This document shows positions 9,002 to 17,862 of a stretch of DNA of 64,000 nt, piece after piece. The notes beneath the pieces were generated by a model. It was not told where the DNA came from. It did no database searches and saw nothing but the letters and a program-made list of their open reading frames with translations. Origin of the DNA: JAJDNH01 sp964552395 (GTDB lineage Bacteria; Acidobacteriota; Thermoanaerobaculia; Thermoanaerobaculales; Sulfomarinibacteraceae). The stretch lies in assembly GCA_964552395.1 (NCBI GenBank), contig CAZKGM010000009.1, positions 1 through 64,000 of the forward strand, read 5' to 3'. Positions within the stretch are counted from its first letter, which is position 1. Each line of letters begins with the position of its first letter. The position numbers and the translations under genes were made by a program.

Positions 9002-11164
9002 ATGGTACGAACCGCCACCTTCGCCGTGGCCGGCGCCCTGGCGCTGGCCGTGATATCGATGTCGCCTGCGAGCGCCGGCGAGAGCACGAGCACAGCAAAG
9101 GCCTCCCCGATGAAGCATGAGAACCCCTTCTTCTCGCCCAGCACACTGTTGTTTCAGGCGCCGCCGTTCGACAAGATCGACGACGCGGACTTCAAGCCGG
9201 CTCTCGAGGAGGGGATCAAGCGCCAGCTGGCCGAGGTCGAGCAGATCGCCGACAGCCCGGAGCCGCCGACGTTCGAGAACACGCTTGTGGCGTTGGAGGA
9301 GAGTGGACAGCTGCTGACCCGGGTCAGCCTCGTCTTCAACGCGATGACCGGCGCCAACACCGACCCGACCTTGCAGGCCCTGGACGAGGAGATAGCGCCC
9401 CAGCTGGCCGCTCTCCACGATGCAATCTACCTCAACTCCAAGCTGTTTCAGAGGATCGAAGCCCTTTACGAAAAGCGCGACACGCTGAAGCTGGATCACG
9501 AGTCGGCTTGGCTGTTGGAGTACTACCACCTGGAGTTCGTGCACGCCGGCGCCAAGCTCTCGAACGGTGACAAGGCGAAGCTCGAGAAGCTGAATGCTGA
9601 GGAGGCGACGCTCACCACCCGTTTCACCAACCAGCTGCTGGCGGCCAACAAGGCAGGGGCGTTGGTCGTCAAGGACAAGGCCAAGCTGGATGGGCTGAGC
9701 GAGGGTGCGGTGGCGGCAGCTGCCCAGGCGGCCGCGGCGCGCGGCGTCAAGGGCGAGTGGGTGCTGCCGCTGCAGAACACGACCCAGCAGCCGGCGTTGC
9801 AGTTCTTGAAGAGCCGGGAGATGCGGCAGAAGCTGTTCGAGGCATCCTGGACTCGCACCGAGCACGGCGACGCCAACGACACCCGCTCCATCGTCAGGCG
9901 TCTGGCGCAGTTGCGCGCCGAGAAGGCGAAGCTCCTCGGGTTCCCTACCTACGCTGCCTGGAAGCTCGAGGACCAGATGGCGAAGACGCCGGCCGCGGTG
10001 GAGAGCTTCCTCGGCAAGCTGGTGCCGGCGGCAACCAAGAAGGCCCGGGGCGAGGCGGCCGACATACAGGCGGCGATCGAGAAGGCGGGCGGCACGTTCA
10101 AGCTCGAGCCGTTCGACTGGAACTACTACGCCGAGAAGGTGCGCCATGCGCGCTTCGACCTCGAGGAGTCGCAGATCAAGCCGTACTTCGAGCTCGACCG
10201 GGTTCTCCGGGACGGCGTGTTCTACGCTGCGCACGAGCTGTACGGCATCACCTTCAAGGAGCGCCACGACCTGCCCGTGTACCAGAAGGACGTGCGCGTC
10301 TTCGAGGTGTTCGACAGCGACGGCTCGCCGCTCGGCCTGTTCTACTGCGACTACTTCGCTCGCGACAACAAGTCGGGTGGCGCCTGGATGGACAATTTCG
10401 TCGAGCAGTCGAAGCTGCTCGGCACCCATCCGGTGGTTTTCAACGTCACCAACTTCACCAAGCCGGCCCCCGGCCAGCCCGCCCTGCTCAGCTACGACGA
10501 CGTGACCACGATGTTCCACGAGTTCGGTCACGCGCTGCACGGGCTCTTCGCCAACCAGATGTACCCGAGCCTGTCGGGGACCAAGACCGCGCGCGACTTC
10601 GTCGAGCTGCCCTCGCAGTTCAACGAGCACTGGGCGCTGTACCCAAAGGTCCTCGCGCACTACGCCGTGCACTACAAGACCGGCAAGCCAATGCCGCAGG
10701 AGCTGGTCGCGAAGATCAAGAAGGCCTCCAAGTTCAACCAGGGCTACGCCCTGACCGAGCTCCTGGAGGCCGCGAGCCTGGACATGTTCTGGCACGAGCT
10801 GCCCGCCTCGGCGCCCGAGCAGAATGTTGACCGCTTCGAGAAGACCGCGCTTGAGAAGGCCGATCTTGCCCTGCACGCAGTGCCGCCGCGCTACCGCTCC
10901 AGCTACTTCGCGCACATCTTCGGCGGCGGCTATGCGGCCGGCTACTACGCCTACCTGTGGACGGAGATGCTCGACGACGACGTTTACGCCTGGTTCCAAG
11001 AGCACGGCGGCCTGACGCGGCAGAACGGGCAGCGGTTCCGGGACATGATCCTGTCACGTGGCCATACCGAGGACTACGACAAGATGTTCCGCGACTTCCG
11101 GGGTCGAGACCCGATCATCACGCCGATGCTCGAGGACCGGGGGCTGGTCGAGGGAGGGATGTGA
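9002..11164 (+). CDS. M3 family oligopeptidase (Dcp/thimet-like), exported
   Basis: 720 residues from the ATG at 9002, with GGAGGAAAGGAG just upstream; the open frame extends further up but without such a site. A signal peptide (about 1-24) is followed by an M3 peptidase. The zinc motif HEFGH is at 506-510, with the downstream F-V-E-L-P-S-Q family block supplying the third ligand Glu. It is close to peptidyl-dipeptidase Dcp / oligopeptidase A in length and layout and should cut short peptides in the periplasm. The stop codon lies inside the first 8-bp unit of a downstream mosaic repeat. Confidence 0.93.
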   Translation: MVRTATFAVAGALALAVISMSPASAGESTSTAKASPMKHENPFFSPSTLLFQAPPFDKIDDADFKPALEEGIKRQLAEVEQIADSPEPPTFENTLVALEESGQLLTRVSLVFNAMTGANTDPTLQALDEEIAPQLAALHDAIYLNSKLFQRIEALYEKRDTLKLDHESAWLLEYYHLEFVHAGAKLSNGDKAKLEKLNAEEATLTTRFTNQLLAANKAGALVVKDKAKLDGLSEGAVAAAAQAAAARGVKGEWVLPLQNTTQQPALQFLKSREMRQKLFEASWTRTEHGDANDTRSIVRRLAQLRAEKAKLLGFPTYAAWKLEDQMAKTPAAVESFLGKLVPAATKKARGEAADIQAAIEKAGGTFKLEPFDWNYYAEKVRHARFDLEESQIKPYFELDRVLRDGVFYAAHELYGITFKERHDLPVYQKDVRVFEVFDSDGSPLGLFYCDYFARDNKSGGAWMDNFVEQSKLLGTHPVVFNVTNFTKPAPGQPALLSYDDVTTMFHEFGHALHGLFANQMYPSLSGTKTARDFVELPSQFNEHWALYPKVLAHYAVHYKTGKPMPQELVAKIKKASKFNQGYALTELLEAASLDMFWHELPASAPEQNVDRFEKTALEKADLALHAVPPRYRSSYFAHIFGGGYAAGYYAYLWTEMLDDDVYAWFQEHGGLTRQNGQRFRDMILSRGHTEDYDKMFRDFRGRDPIITPMLEDRGLVEGGM

Positions 11165-11255
11165 GGAAGTGAGCAGGTGAGAAGGTGAGAAGGTGAGGAA
11201 GCCCCCCATCCGCCCACCTGGGAAACGGAAGACGGAAGACGACCCCCGCCCACCC
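11161..11255 (+). repeat. Mosaic tandem repeat (8-bp units, C block, 7-bp units, C block)
   Basis: Five 8-bp units of consensus GTGAG-N-A-R run from 11161 to 11200, and the first contains the M3 peptidase stop. A C-rich block (11201-11219) follows, then three 7-bp units (GGGAAAC, GGAAGAC, GGAAGAC; 11220-11240), then a second C-rich block with CCCGCCCACCC (to 11255). The same order of blocks occurs after the amidotransferase gene (40709-40836). Confidence 0.8.
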
Positions 11256-11284
11256 GACGAGCACCACCGCAGTGTGGTTCGGAG

Positions 11285-11410
11285 TAAGTAGCGCTCGGCG
11301 GGGCGTGCCATGCTTCGAGGTTTTCTGGAGTGCCTCCCCCCTGTCGGCGCGTCGGCGGGAAACCTCGAGCTTGGCAACCCGCGGGAAGGGCGGTCGCCTC
11401 GCTCCCGGCC
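11285..11410. repeat. Intergenic repeat, copy A
   Basis: Shares a diverged ~120-bp sequence with 12175-12300, including GTGCCATGCTTCG, then GG-TTT-Y-CTGGAG, then TCGAGCTTGGCAA. Both copies are preceded by GAGCACCACC. The rest of the 538-bp gap 11165-11702 holds a small palindrome (GTATT/AATAC near 11450) and no gene I can support. Confidence 0.7.
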
Positions 11411-11702
11411 GTTTGGCCGCCGCAAGTCCGGGGCGGCTTCGCTAACGGTATTCTCAATACGCCAGGGGTCGTGTTACTCTGTGGACAGTAGAACCCACGC
11501 AGCGTGCCCAGCAAAGGGGAATAAGGTTCTTCGCTGTGGCCGCGCCGGGCTCTGGAAGGGGGGGATTTGTGAGAACCGGATTGTGCAGTGGTTTCTTGAT
11601 GTGTGTGCGGGACCTGGCGGCGCTGCGCGCGGGCCGCAGGAGTTGGAGGAAGGCTGCGAACCGTGAGAGCTGCGCGCGCCGCCGGGCCGGCCTGGAGTTG
11701 AC

Positions 11703-12098
11703 ATGAACTTGGACGTGATGCGCAGAGGCGTCATCCGGGTGGTCTACGAGGATGCCCCGGAGATGCTACCGGACCGGCAGCATGCACTCATGGAAGTGAT
11801 CGAGCGGGAGCTCGCTCGGGGTCCTGTCGCCCTGGTGTTCACGGTGTTCAGTGCCCGCAGCGTCGACAAATCGGTGCCGGCCTACTGGAGGGGCGTGACC
11901 CAACGGCTCGCGCCCCAGCTCTGTGCGATGGCAATCGCCTCCGAGTCGCTCGCGGTGCGTACCGCGGCGCGCGGTTTCTCGGTCGTGAACACACTGAGCC
12001 GCAACGAGGTTGTGGTGCGGGCGTTCGAGAGCGAGGCGCCGGCGATCGACTGGGCGATGGACCAGGTCGCGAAGGCGGCGGCCCCCTCCGACCGCTAG
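11703..12098 (+). CDS. Small STAS/SpoIIAA-like protein (hypothetical)
   Basis: 131 residues; GGAG lies 6 bases before the ATG. There is no signal peptide or membrane helix. The alternating strands and helices (strand 'VIRVVYED', helix about 20-37, strand 'VALVFTVFSA', later helix-strand pairs) resemble SpoIIAA/STAS-like single-domain proteins, but no diagnostic motif is visible, so the fold call is inference. It stands between two copies of an intergenic repeat with no partner gene. Confidence 0.6.
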   Translation: MNLDVMRRGVIRVVYEDAPEMLPDRQHALMEVIERELARGPVALVFTVFSARSVDKSVPAYWRGVTQRLAPQLCAMAIASESLAVRTAARGFSVVNTLSRNEVVVRAFESEAPAIDWAMDQVAKAAAPSDR

Positions 12099-12174
12099 CC
12101 ACACGCGCTCCCGACCGACCCCGCCCCGGAGCACCACCAAACCGTCGAAAGAACCCCTCCGCACCGCGCCCCAG

Positions 12175-12300
12175 AATAGGGCGCTTTCGGTGGCACGTGC
12201 CATGCTTCGGGGTTTCCTGGAGGGCAATCTCCGCACCGGCGCGTTGGCAGGAACCTTCGAGCTTGGCAATGCGCGGGAAGCGCGTTCGCCCGTGTGGCTG
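12175..12300. repeat. Intergenic repeat, copy B
   Basis: Second copy of the element at 11285-11410, same orientation, about 890 bp downstream. The match is interrupted but clear (GTGCCATGCTTCG, CTGGAG, GGCGCGT-Y-GGC, TCGAGCTTGGCAA, GCGGGAAG). The rest of the 468-bp gap 12099-12566 contains a perfect 7-bp hairpin (CGTCTGC / GCAGACG, 12398-12414) and the palindrome at 12513. Confidence 0.7.
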
Positions 12301-12512
12301 CAGCTTCGATGGAGGCGCCTCGTTGCCTAAACGGAGCGGGCCGCAAAGGCCACTCTGGGGTGGAGGTCATTGCCCACTTCGGGCGGGTGACGACGAGCGT
12401 CTGCAGAGCAGACGTCCGGGCGCCGGGGTTGCAGAGGAAGGGGCGCTCCCACGGCCCTTGGCATTCAAAGAACACCCCCACGATCTTCCGGGATGATTGA
12501 CCGGCCGATGAG

Positions 12513-12540
12513 CGTACAGTCGGGTGGAGGGGGCTGTACG
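12513..12540. promoter_or_regulatory. Palindrome upstream of the alpha/beta hydrolase gene
   Basis: Perfect 7-bp arms CGTACAG and CTGTACG with a 14-nt spacer, 26 bp before the ATG at 12567. The position fits an operator or a 5'-leader hairpin. There is no direct evidence for either. Confidence 0.35.
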
Positions 12541-12566
12541 TGAAGCAAGTTGAAAGGAGCTCGGTC

Positions 12567-13910
12567 ATGAAGGCGAGGCTGGTGGTTGGTCTGGTCTGTG
12601 GAGTTTTGCTGCTCGCGGTTGGGAATGTCGTGGCGGCCGGCGGGGCCGAGCCGGAGAAGGTGGCCCGGGAGCTGGTGCAGAACCTGGTGCGGGGCGACTT
12701 TACCGCGGCGACGCAAGGGTTTGACCAACGCATGGCGGATGCGCTGCCGTCGGCAAAGCTGGCGCAGGTCTGGCGCAGTGTGGTGGCCCAGGTGGGCGCC
12801 TTTGACAGGGTGGTCTCGGCCCGTACCGAGAAGGTGCAGGGGTACGACGTGGTGACGCTGACCTGTGCGTTCGCGCACGCGCGGCTCGACGTCAGGGTGG
12901 CGGTGGACTCCGCCTCCCGAGTGGCCGGGCTGTTCTTCCTGCCCCACAAGGACGAGCCCGCGACAGAACCGACGAGGGAACCGGCACCGTCCGGAGAGCA
13001 CGAAATCGAGGTCACGGTGGGCGCGAATCCGTGGCAGCTGCCTGGAACCTTGACGCTTCCCGCAGGGAAGGGGCCGTTTCCGGCGGCCGTGCTGGTCCAG
13101 GGCTCAGGACCCCACGATCGTGACGAGACCATCGGATCCAACCGGCCGTTCCGGGACCTCGCCCTGGGTCTCGCCCAAAGAGGTGTGGCGGTGCTGCGTT
13201 ACGACAAGCGGACCTTTCACTACGCGGCGAGGATCGCCGCACATCTGAAGGGCTTCACCGTCGACCAGGAGACTGTGGAGGATGCCAGGGCTGCGGTGGC
13301 CCTGCTGGCCTCGCGCCCGGAGGTGGACCCGCACCGGATCGTCATCCTGGGCCACAGCCTCGGCGGCTACGTGGCGCCTCGGATCGCGGCCGGTGACCCG
13401 CAGGTGGCGGGCCTGGTGATTCTCGCCGGCAGCACCCGCCCGATGGAGGAGCTGATTGTCGAGCAGGTCAAGTACCTGGCCGCCCTCGACGGCACCGTGG
13501 ATGCCGCCGAGAAGAGCGGGATCGCCGCTGCCGAGAAGGCCGAGAAGCAAATCCAGGACCCGAAGCTGACAGCGGGACAAACTGTCTCAGTCCTCGGCAG
13601 CTCCACGCCGGCATCGTACTGGCTCGACCTGCGCCCCTACCATCCCGGTGCCGTGGCCGCCACACTTCACATCCCGATGCTCATCCTCCAGGGCCGGCGC
13701 GACTACCAGGTGGGCCGTGCGGACTTCCAAGGCTGGAAGTCGGCGCTGGCCGGACGCGGCGACGCGACGTTCAAGATGTATCCCAACCTCAACCACCTCT
13801 TCATGCGCGGCAGCGGCCCGCCCTCGCCGGCCGACTACACAAAGGCGGGCCATGTGGACCAGCACGTGATCTCCGACATCGCGACCTGGGTGAAGACGCT
13901 GGCGCGGTAG
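12567..13910 (+). CDS. Exported alpha/beta hydrolase with N-terminal DUF3887-like domain
   Basis: 447 residues from the ATG at 12567 (AAAGGAGC 6 bases upstream; the in-frame GTG at 12540 lacks a site). A signal peptide (about 1-24) comes first. A small DUF3887-like domain (about 28-115, typical of secreted hydrolases) follows, and then an alpha/beta hydrolase domain. The nucleophile elbow G-H-S-L-G-G places Ser264; the oxyanion-region 'QGSGPHDRDE' and a late His (N-L-N-H-L-F) complete the usual layout. The likely activity is ester or amide hydrolysis in the periplasm; the substrate is unknown. Confidence 0.88.
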   Translation: MKARLVVGLVCGVLLLAVGNVVAAGGAEPEKVARELVQNLVRGDFTAATQGFDQRMADALPSAKLAQVWRSVVAQVGAFDRVVSARTEKVQGYDVVTLTCAFAHARLDVRVAVDSASRVAGLFFLPHKDEPATEPTREPAPSGEHEIEVTVGANPWQLPGTLTLPAGKGPFPAAVLVQGSGPHDRDETIGSNRPFRDLALGLAQRGVAVLRYDKRTFHYAARIAAHLKGFTVDQETVEDARAAVALLASRPEVDPHRIVILGHSLGGYVAPRIAAGDPQVAGLVILAGSTRPMEELIVEQVKYLAALDGTVDAAEKSGIAAAEKAEKQIQDPKLTAGQTVSVLGSSTPASYWLDLRPYHPGAVAATLHIPMLILQGRRDYQVGRADFQGWKSALAGRGDATFKMYPNLNHLFMRGSGPPSPADYTKAGHVDQHVISDIATWVKTLAR

Positions 13911-13964
13911 GAAGCTGACGAGCTGAGGACGGCCCGTCCGGCGTCGCATTGCCGGCGCCGTCGA

Positions 13965-16946
13965 TCACGGATCGTGCGCGCGGGGGAGATTGGAGAGCCA
14001 GGGCTGCCCGGCGAGGCCCGTACCAACGTGGCCGTTGAGTTCACTGCTTCGAACTTGGAGTCGGGGTGGGGGTGCTGGGAGTGCCGGGCCGACACTCCCA
14101 ATCACCCAGTGCGGCCGGGAGCAACTCGGTTCTTGCCCGGTGGTAGGCCAAACTTGGATTGGCGAAAGATGGCGCCTACGCGAGACCACAGATCCAAAAC
14201 CAGCCGACTGAAAAGGCGAGGCGGGCGCAAACTGCAACGGGTCAATCGGACGTCCCAGCAGCTCCACGGCAAGTCGTCTGCACCAGGGCGCGGGGTCCTC
14301 TCGCACCTTTTCCGCGAGGAAACTGTTCATCGCGGGCCGCGGAAACCGCCACAAGTACTGGAGGGCCGACAACCTGATCGGCACAAAGTCATCGCGCAAC
14401 ATCAGCCGCAGGAGCTTATCGGTAACTGATTCCGGGTAGTGCTGGAGCAGGTGAATGGCGGCAACCCGTTCCCGCAACGAGAGCGATTCCCAGCGGTGCG
14501 ATAAAGCCTCCAGACTCCTCTTAACCGCCGGATTCTGTCTCGAGTTGCGGCTATAGGCGTGCTCCCAACGTGAGCTACCGAGTCGGATTCCCCATGTGGA
14601 GTCCTTCCGATCGACGGCAACGTGCCTGGCAAGGGCTGCGTCCAACTTCCCCGTTTCGAGAAGGTACTCGCTGCGATCATCTGCTTGAGGGTCTCGCTGC
14701 TCCAGAAGTGAATCCCACGCCTTGATCTTCTCAAGACGGGCCCTGCACCAGGGCGTCCCGGTGGCGGCGAGAGCAGCTGCCCAGCGGCGGCAGCGCTCGT
14801 CCTCCCGGCATCTCCGCACCGAGGGACTTTCAGGGAGCTCAAGGTGCGGCTCGATCTTCCGCAGCAACGGCTCGGCGTTCTTGGTTTTCGCCACCGCCAC
14901 GACCTGGAGCATTTCGAGGCGCTGTCGAGGTTCTGCAGGATCTAGATCCAGTAGGATTCGTTGGGCCGATGCCTGGTCGACGCGCAGGAGATACGCGGCT
15001 ACGACATCCTGTTGGATCATGTATCCGCCCACCGGCGACCTCAGCCTGGTGAACTCGTCAGTCACATCTTCGCCCTTTGGACACCTCCGCAAGGCCCCCA
15101 CAAGAAACCCGGTATCCCGACGACGGGCTGCTTCCTCCAACAACGGGCTCTGGAAACGAGAGAGCTCTCGCCTCTCAGCGCCAAACGTCGGCAGAACGAG
15201 GTCCTTGATTTCCTGGTAGGCGGAGGAGTCGCCGTCCTCAGACAGACGAAGGAGCAGGAAGGCGCGGCTGACAGGGTCTGCTTCGGCAGCTGAGAGTGCT
15301 GACCGCAGGGTTTTCGCCTGTAGATCGAGTCCGAGCCGCCATGTCACCTCTGCGGCCATCGGCGTTTCGTCGAGGAGAAGGTGCCTGAACCTCCGTCTCG
15401 CGACCCTTCCTGTCATGAACGGGTAGATCCGCGCAAGAACGTCTCGGTCTGGGACCCAGACCAACCAGCGGAGGAGCCGATCCTGATACCGACGGACGAA
15501 GTCGTCCCATTGGCGGTCCCGGGGGTTGTTCAGCGTCGGCTCCCATCGCTGCCAATCCCATTCCCAGCATCTTAAGCCACAGGAGGCGCTGCGTGGATCC
15601 CTGAGCGGGATCCCCGGCAACCACTCCATCGCGTTAACCATGCCGGAGGCCACGCGTGCTCGATCCTGCGGCTGAAGCGCCTCCAGGCTGTCGATCAGTG
15701 CGTCAGCCGTCTGCGGCATCAAGGAACGCCGGAGGAGGGCCCGGTTCGCCGCGAAGACCGTCTGGTGGTTCGGGAAGAGCGGACTGGTCCCCATCAGCGC
15801 GACCTTGACAAGGTCCTGAGTCCCGTCCACCGCAGGTCGACGCCCCAGGAGCCGGATCCAGAAGACGGCGTCGGTCCACGCGCCGGCCGCAACGGTCCGC
15901 CGAACCATAGATACGAGCTGGTCGGTTGGTAGTGCCTCGGCCCCGGTCTCAAGCACTGAAGCCACCTGTGAAAGCGGAATGCCGTTGACGTTCCTGTTGC
16001 CCGGGCCGCTCAGTTTCTGGGCGAGGCCACCGTTTTCGGCCAGCACGGTGGCAACGGCGCGAGCGAGGTCCGGGCGGCCCTTGAAATGGGTGGACAGCAT
16101 GGAGAAATCGAAGACCCGGCAGCGCAGGAGTTCTTCGAGTTGGTCCTGAGTGGCTGCCCAGGGGACCTCATTCCACTCACTTTCGGTCCCGCACTGCATG
16201 CCGCCCTGCTCCTCGATGACCAGATCGAACGCCCGCGGGTCGCCCAGCTCGATGAGATAGCGCAGGGCCATCCCTCGCGCGGCGCCGCCGGGTCCTCTTC
16301 GGAGGATACTTACCACTTGGTCGAGGCCGGACGGGTCGTCAGATGCCCTGAGTGCATCGCACGCCTCGAGCAGGAGGTTGCCGTTACGCGTTCCCGTGTG
16401 TTCGATTGGGAGTAGCTCGGGTTTGACGGCGTCGAGCCAGGCGAGCCACACGTCCCGCAGCGCCACCACGTCCTCGATGGACAGGCGTTTCTGAAGGCCA
16501 CGAATGTGTAGTGAGTGCGGCGAGGCCGGCACCAGGAGGAGAAAGGACCGTAGCTCGTCGAGAGAAACGGCCTCTGCCCCCTCAGTCCGGATCGGATGCC
16601 TGGACATTCCGACGATCGCGTAGATTGCGGCCCATTGGAGATCGTCTTCGAGAGCGGTGCCGTGGTGTCGGGCAAGGCAGTACCTGATAAGGGCGGCCAC
16701 GCCTTGCGGAGACCCGGCCAGTGCATCAGAGGCAGCTTCCCCCTGCTTGTAGACCGGGGTGAGCTCGATCGGGATAGAAACCCCCGGCGGTGTGAGGCGG
16801 CCCCAGGTCGTATCGAGGACCTTGATCCAGTCTCGGATCTGCTGTTTCGAAGGGGCATCCCCAGACGGCCGGGCCCATGCGTTGGCGAGGCACGCTGCCA
16901 ACGCCAGGCCTACCGCTGCGAAACGGACCCCGCGGCCGGACACCAT
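13965..16946 (-). CDS. Large exported HEAT-like repeat protein (hypothetical)
   Basis: 993 residues from the ATG at 16946, chosen for a strong GGGGAGGT 7 bases upstream rather than the longer open frame. The N-terminus has a basic-hydrophobic signal; LAAC fits a lipobox, but an AWA cleavage site is also possible, so lipoprotein versus secreted is open. The body is helical with HEAT/armadillo-like pairs, clearest near residues 870-925. No catalytic motif is seen. The last ~75 residues are Pro/Ser-rich and unlike the rest, and their DNA contains an 8-bp perfect hairpin (TGGGAGTG/CACTCCCA, 14076-14100). The true end may therefore have been shifted by a frameshift. Function unknown. Confidence 0.7.
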   Translation of the reverse strand: MVSGRGVRFAAVGLALAACLANAWARPSGDAPSKQQIRDWIKVLDTTWGRLTPPGVSIPIELTPVYKQGEAASDALAGSPQGVAALIRYCLARHHGTALEDDLQWAAIYAIVGMSRHPIRTEGAEAVSLDELRSFLLLVPASPHSLHIRGLQKRLSIEDVVALRDVWLAWLDAVKPELLPIEHTGTRNGNLLLEACDALRASDDPSGLDQVVSILRRGPGGAARGMALRYLIELGDPRAFDLVIEEQGGMQCGTESEWNEVPWAATQDQLEELLRCRVFDFSMLSTHFKGRPDLARAVATVLAENGGLAQKLSGPGNRNVNGIPLSQVASVLETGAEALPTDQLVSMVRRTVAAGAWTDAVFWIRLLGRRPAVDGTQDLVKVALMGTSPLFPNHQTVFAANRALLRRSLMPQTADALIDSLEALQPQDRARVASGMVNAMEWLPGIPLRDPRSASCGLRCWEWDWQRWEPTLNNPRDRQWDDFVRRYQDRLLRWLVWVPDRDVLARIYPFMTGRVARRRFRHLLLDETPMAAEVTWRLGLDLQAKTLRSALSAAEADPVSRAFLLLRLSEDGDSSAYQEIKDLVLPTFGAERRELSRFQSPLLEEAARRRDTGFLVGALRRCPKGEDVTDEFTRLRSPVGGYMIQQDVVAAYLLRVDQASAQRILLDLDPAEPRQRLEMLQVVAVAKTKNAEPLLRKIEPHLELPESPSVRRCREDERCRRWAAALAATGTPWCRARLEKIKAWDSLLEQRDPQADDRSEYLLETGKLDAALARHVAVDRKDSTWGIRLGSSRWEHAYSRNSRQNPAVKRSLEALSHRWESLSLRERVAAIHLLQHYPESVTDKLLRLMLRDDFVPIRLSALQYLWRFPRPAMNSFLAEKVREDPAPWCRRLAVELLGRPIDPLQFAPASPFQSAGFGSVVSRRRHLSPIQVWPTTGQEPSCSRPHWVIGSVGPALPAPPPRLQVRSSELNGHVGTGLAGQPWLSNLPRAHDP

Positions 16947-17088
16947 CAGGCCGACCTCCCCGCTTGCACTTCTCCTGATCTCTGTGTTTGCGGCACTGTT
17001 CCTGCTTTGAATTGTAGATGGCTGTCCTGTGGGCCGCAACAACAGAGATTCGATCGGCTGGACCACGGACACAGGGGAGGCCTGGCGT

Positions 17089-17131
17089 CTACCGTCTACC
17101 GTTTACCCTTCTCACCTTCTCCGGCGCCGCC
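17089..17131 (-). repeat. Short 8-bp/7-bp repeat tract forming the racemase 3' end
   Basis: Read on the minus strand, a GTGAGAAG unit is followed by GGTAAAC and two GGTAGAC units. These are the same kinds of unit, in the same order, as in the mosaic at 11161-11255 but without the C block. Here the tract is translated: it encodes the last ~10 residues of the racemase, including V-R-R-V-N-G-R-R, and supplies the TAG stop. Confidence 0.65.
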
Positions 17132-17862
17132 CGGGCGACGAGGGCACGGGCCAGCACCTCGGTCGAGCTGACGATCGGCACGCCGCATAGAGCGGGTTCG
17201 GTGATCGCGTAGGCGAGCTCGGTGCAGCCGGCTATGACTGTTTTGGCGCCGCGGTCTCGAAGAAACTGGACGGCTTCGACGACAGCATCGAGGGCGCGCT
17301 GCGGGATCCGGTCGGGCCGGGCCTTGATGCCGAACTCCCGGCTGTAGATCGCCTCGTGGAGCCTGTCCTGAAGCTCTGCGTCGGGCACTACCGGCCTCAG
17401 GCCCGCGTGGCCGAGCGCCCCGGAGTACAGCGCGGTCCGGTAGCCGCCGGCCGTCGTCAGGATGCCAATGCCGGAGGCATCGCGGTAGCGGTTGCGAATG
17501 GCCCGGATGACCTCGTCCACCATGTTCACGAGCTCGATGCCGGGATGCGAGGACCGGGTCTCGCCGAGGATGACATCGAAGATGGGCGGCGCATGCATGG
17601 TGTTGCAGGGAATACCGATGACGGTGGCGCCTGCCGCCGCCAGCAGGTGAATGATCGAAACGACGGCGTAGGCGGGGTTGATGCCGCTCTCGCCGAGTAG
17701 GAACCGGGTTCGGTCCTCGATCGATGACGGGATCGAGATGAGCGTCAGTGGGATGTGGTCCTGGTCGGTCGCGGCGACCGTGTTGCTCGTGATCTTCCGG
17801 GCGAGGTCGATGCCGGCGAGCGGGCCCACACCGCCGACGATGCCGATCTGCGCGTCACTCAT
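17089..17862 (-). CDS. Aspartate/glutamate racemase family protein
   Basis: 257 residues from the ATG at 17862, which overlaps the upstream P1-peptidase stop by 8 nt. The N-terminal G-I-V-G-G-V-G-P, the first catalytic-Cys motif P-C-N-T-M-H (about residue 90) and the second A-G-C-T-E-L (about 205) mark an Asp/Glu racemase with both cysteines present. It is cytoplasmic and should interconvert L- and D-aspartate or glutamate without PLP. As the third gene of a peptidase operon, it may process D- or L-amino acids released from peptides. Its last residues are encoded by a repeat tract. Confidence 0.9.
   Translation of the reverse strand: MSDAQIGIVGGVGPLAGIDLARKITSNTVAATDQDHIPLTLISIPSSIEDRTRFLLGESGINPAYAVVSIIHLLAAAGATVIGIPCNTMHAPPIFDVILGETRSSHPGIELVNMVDEVIRAIRNRYRDASGIGILTTAGGYRTALYSGALGHAGLRPVVPDAELQDRLHEAIYSREFGIKARPDRIPQRALDAVVEAVQFLRDRGAKTVIAGCTELAYAITEPALCGVPIVSSTEVLARALVARAAPEKVRRVNGRR

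Noticed and set aside
8816..11005. Long antisense open frame (729 codons) opposite the M3 peptidase
   Set aside because: It mirrors the codon bias of the peptidase gene, has no domain, signal or ribosome site, and the plus-strand frame has a complete zinc active site.
11161..11240. Possible CRISPR array from regularly spaced short repeats
   Set aside because: Units are 7-8 bp, contiguous and without spacers; no cas genes.
12095..13141. Minus-strand frame over the alpha/beta hydrolase and repeat B
   Set aside because: Part is antisense of a clear hydrolase. The part over repeat B resembles translated copy A only because the DNA repeats.
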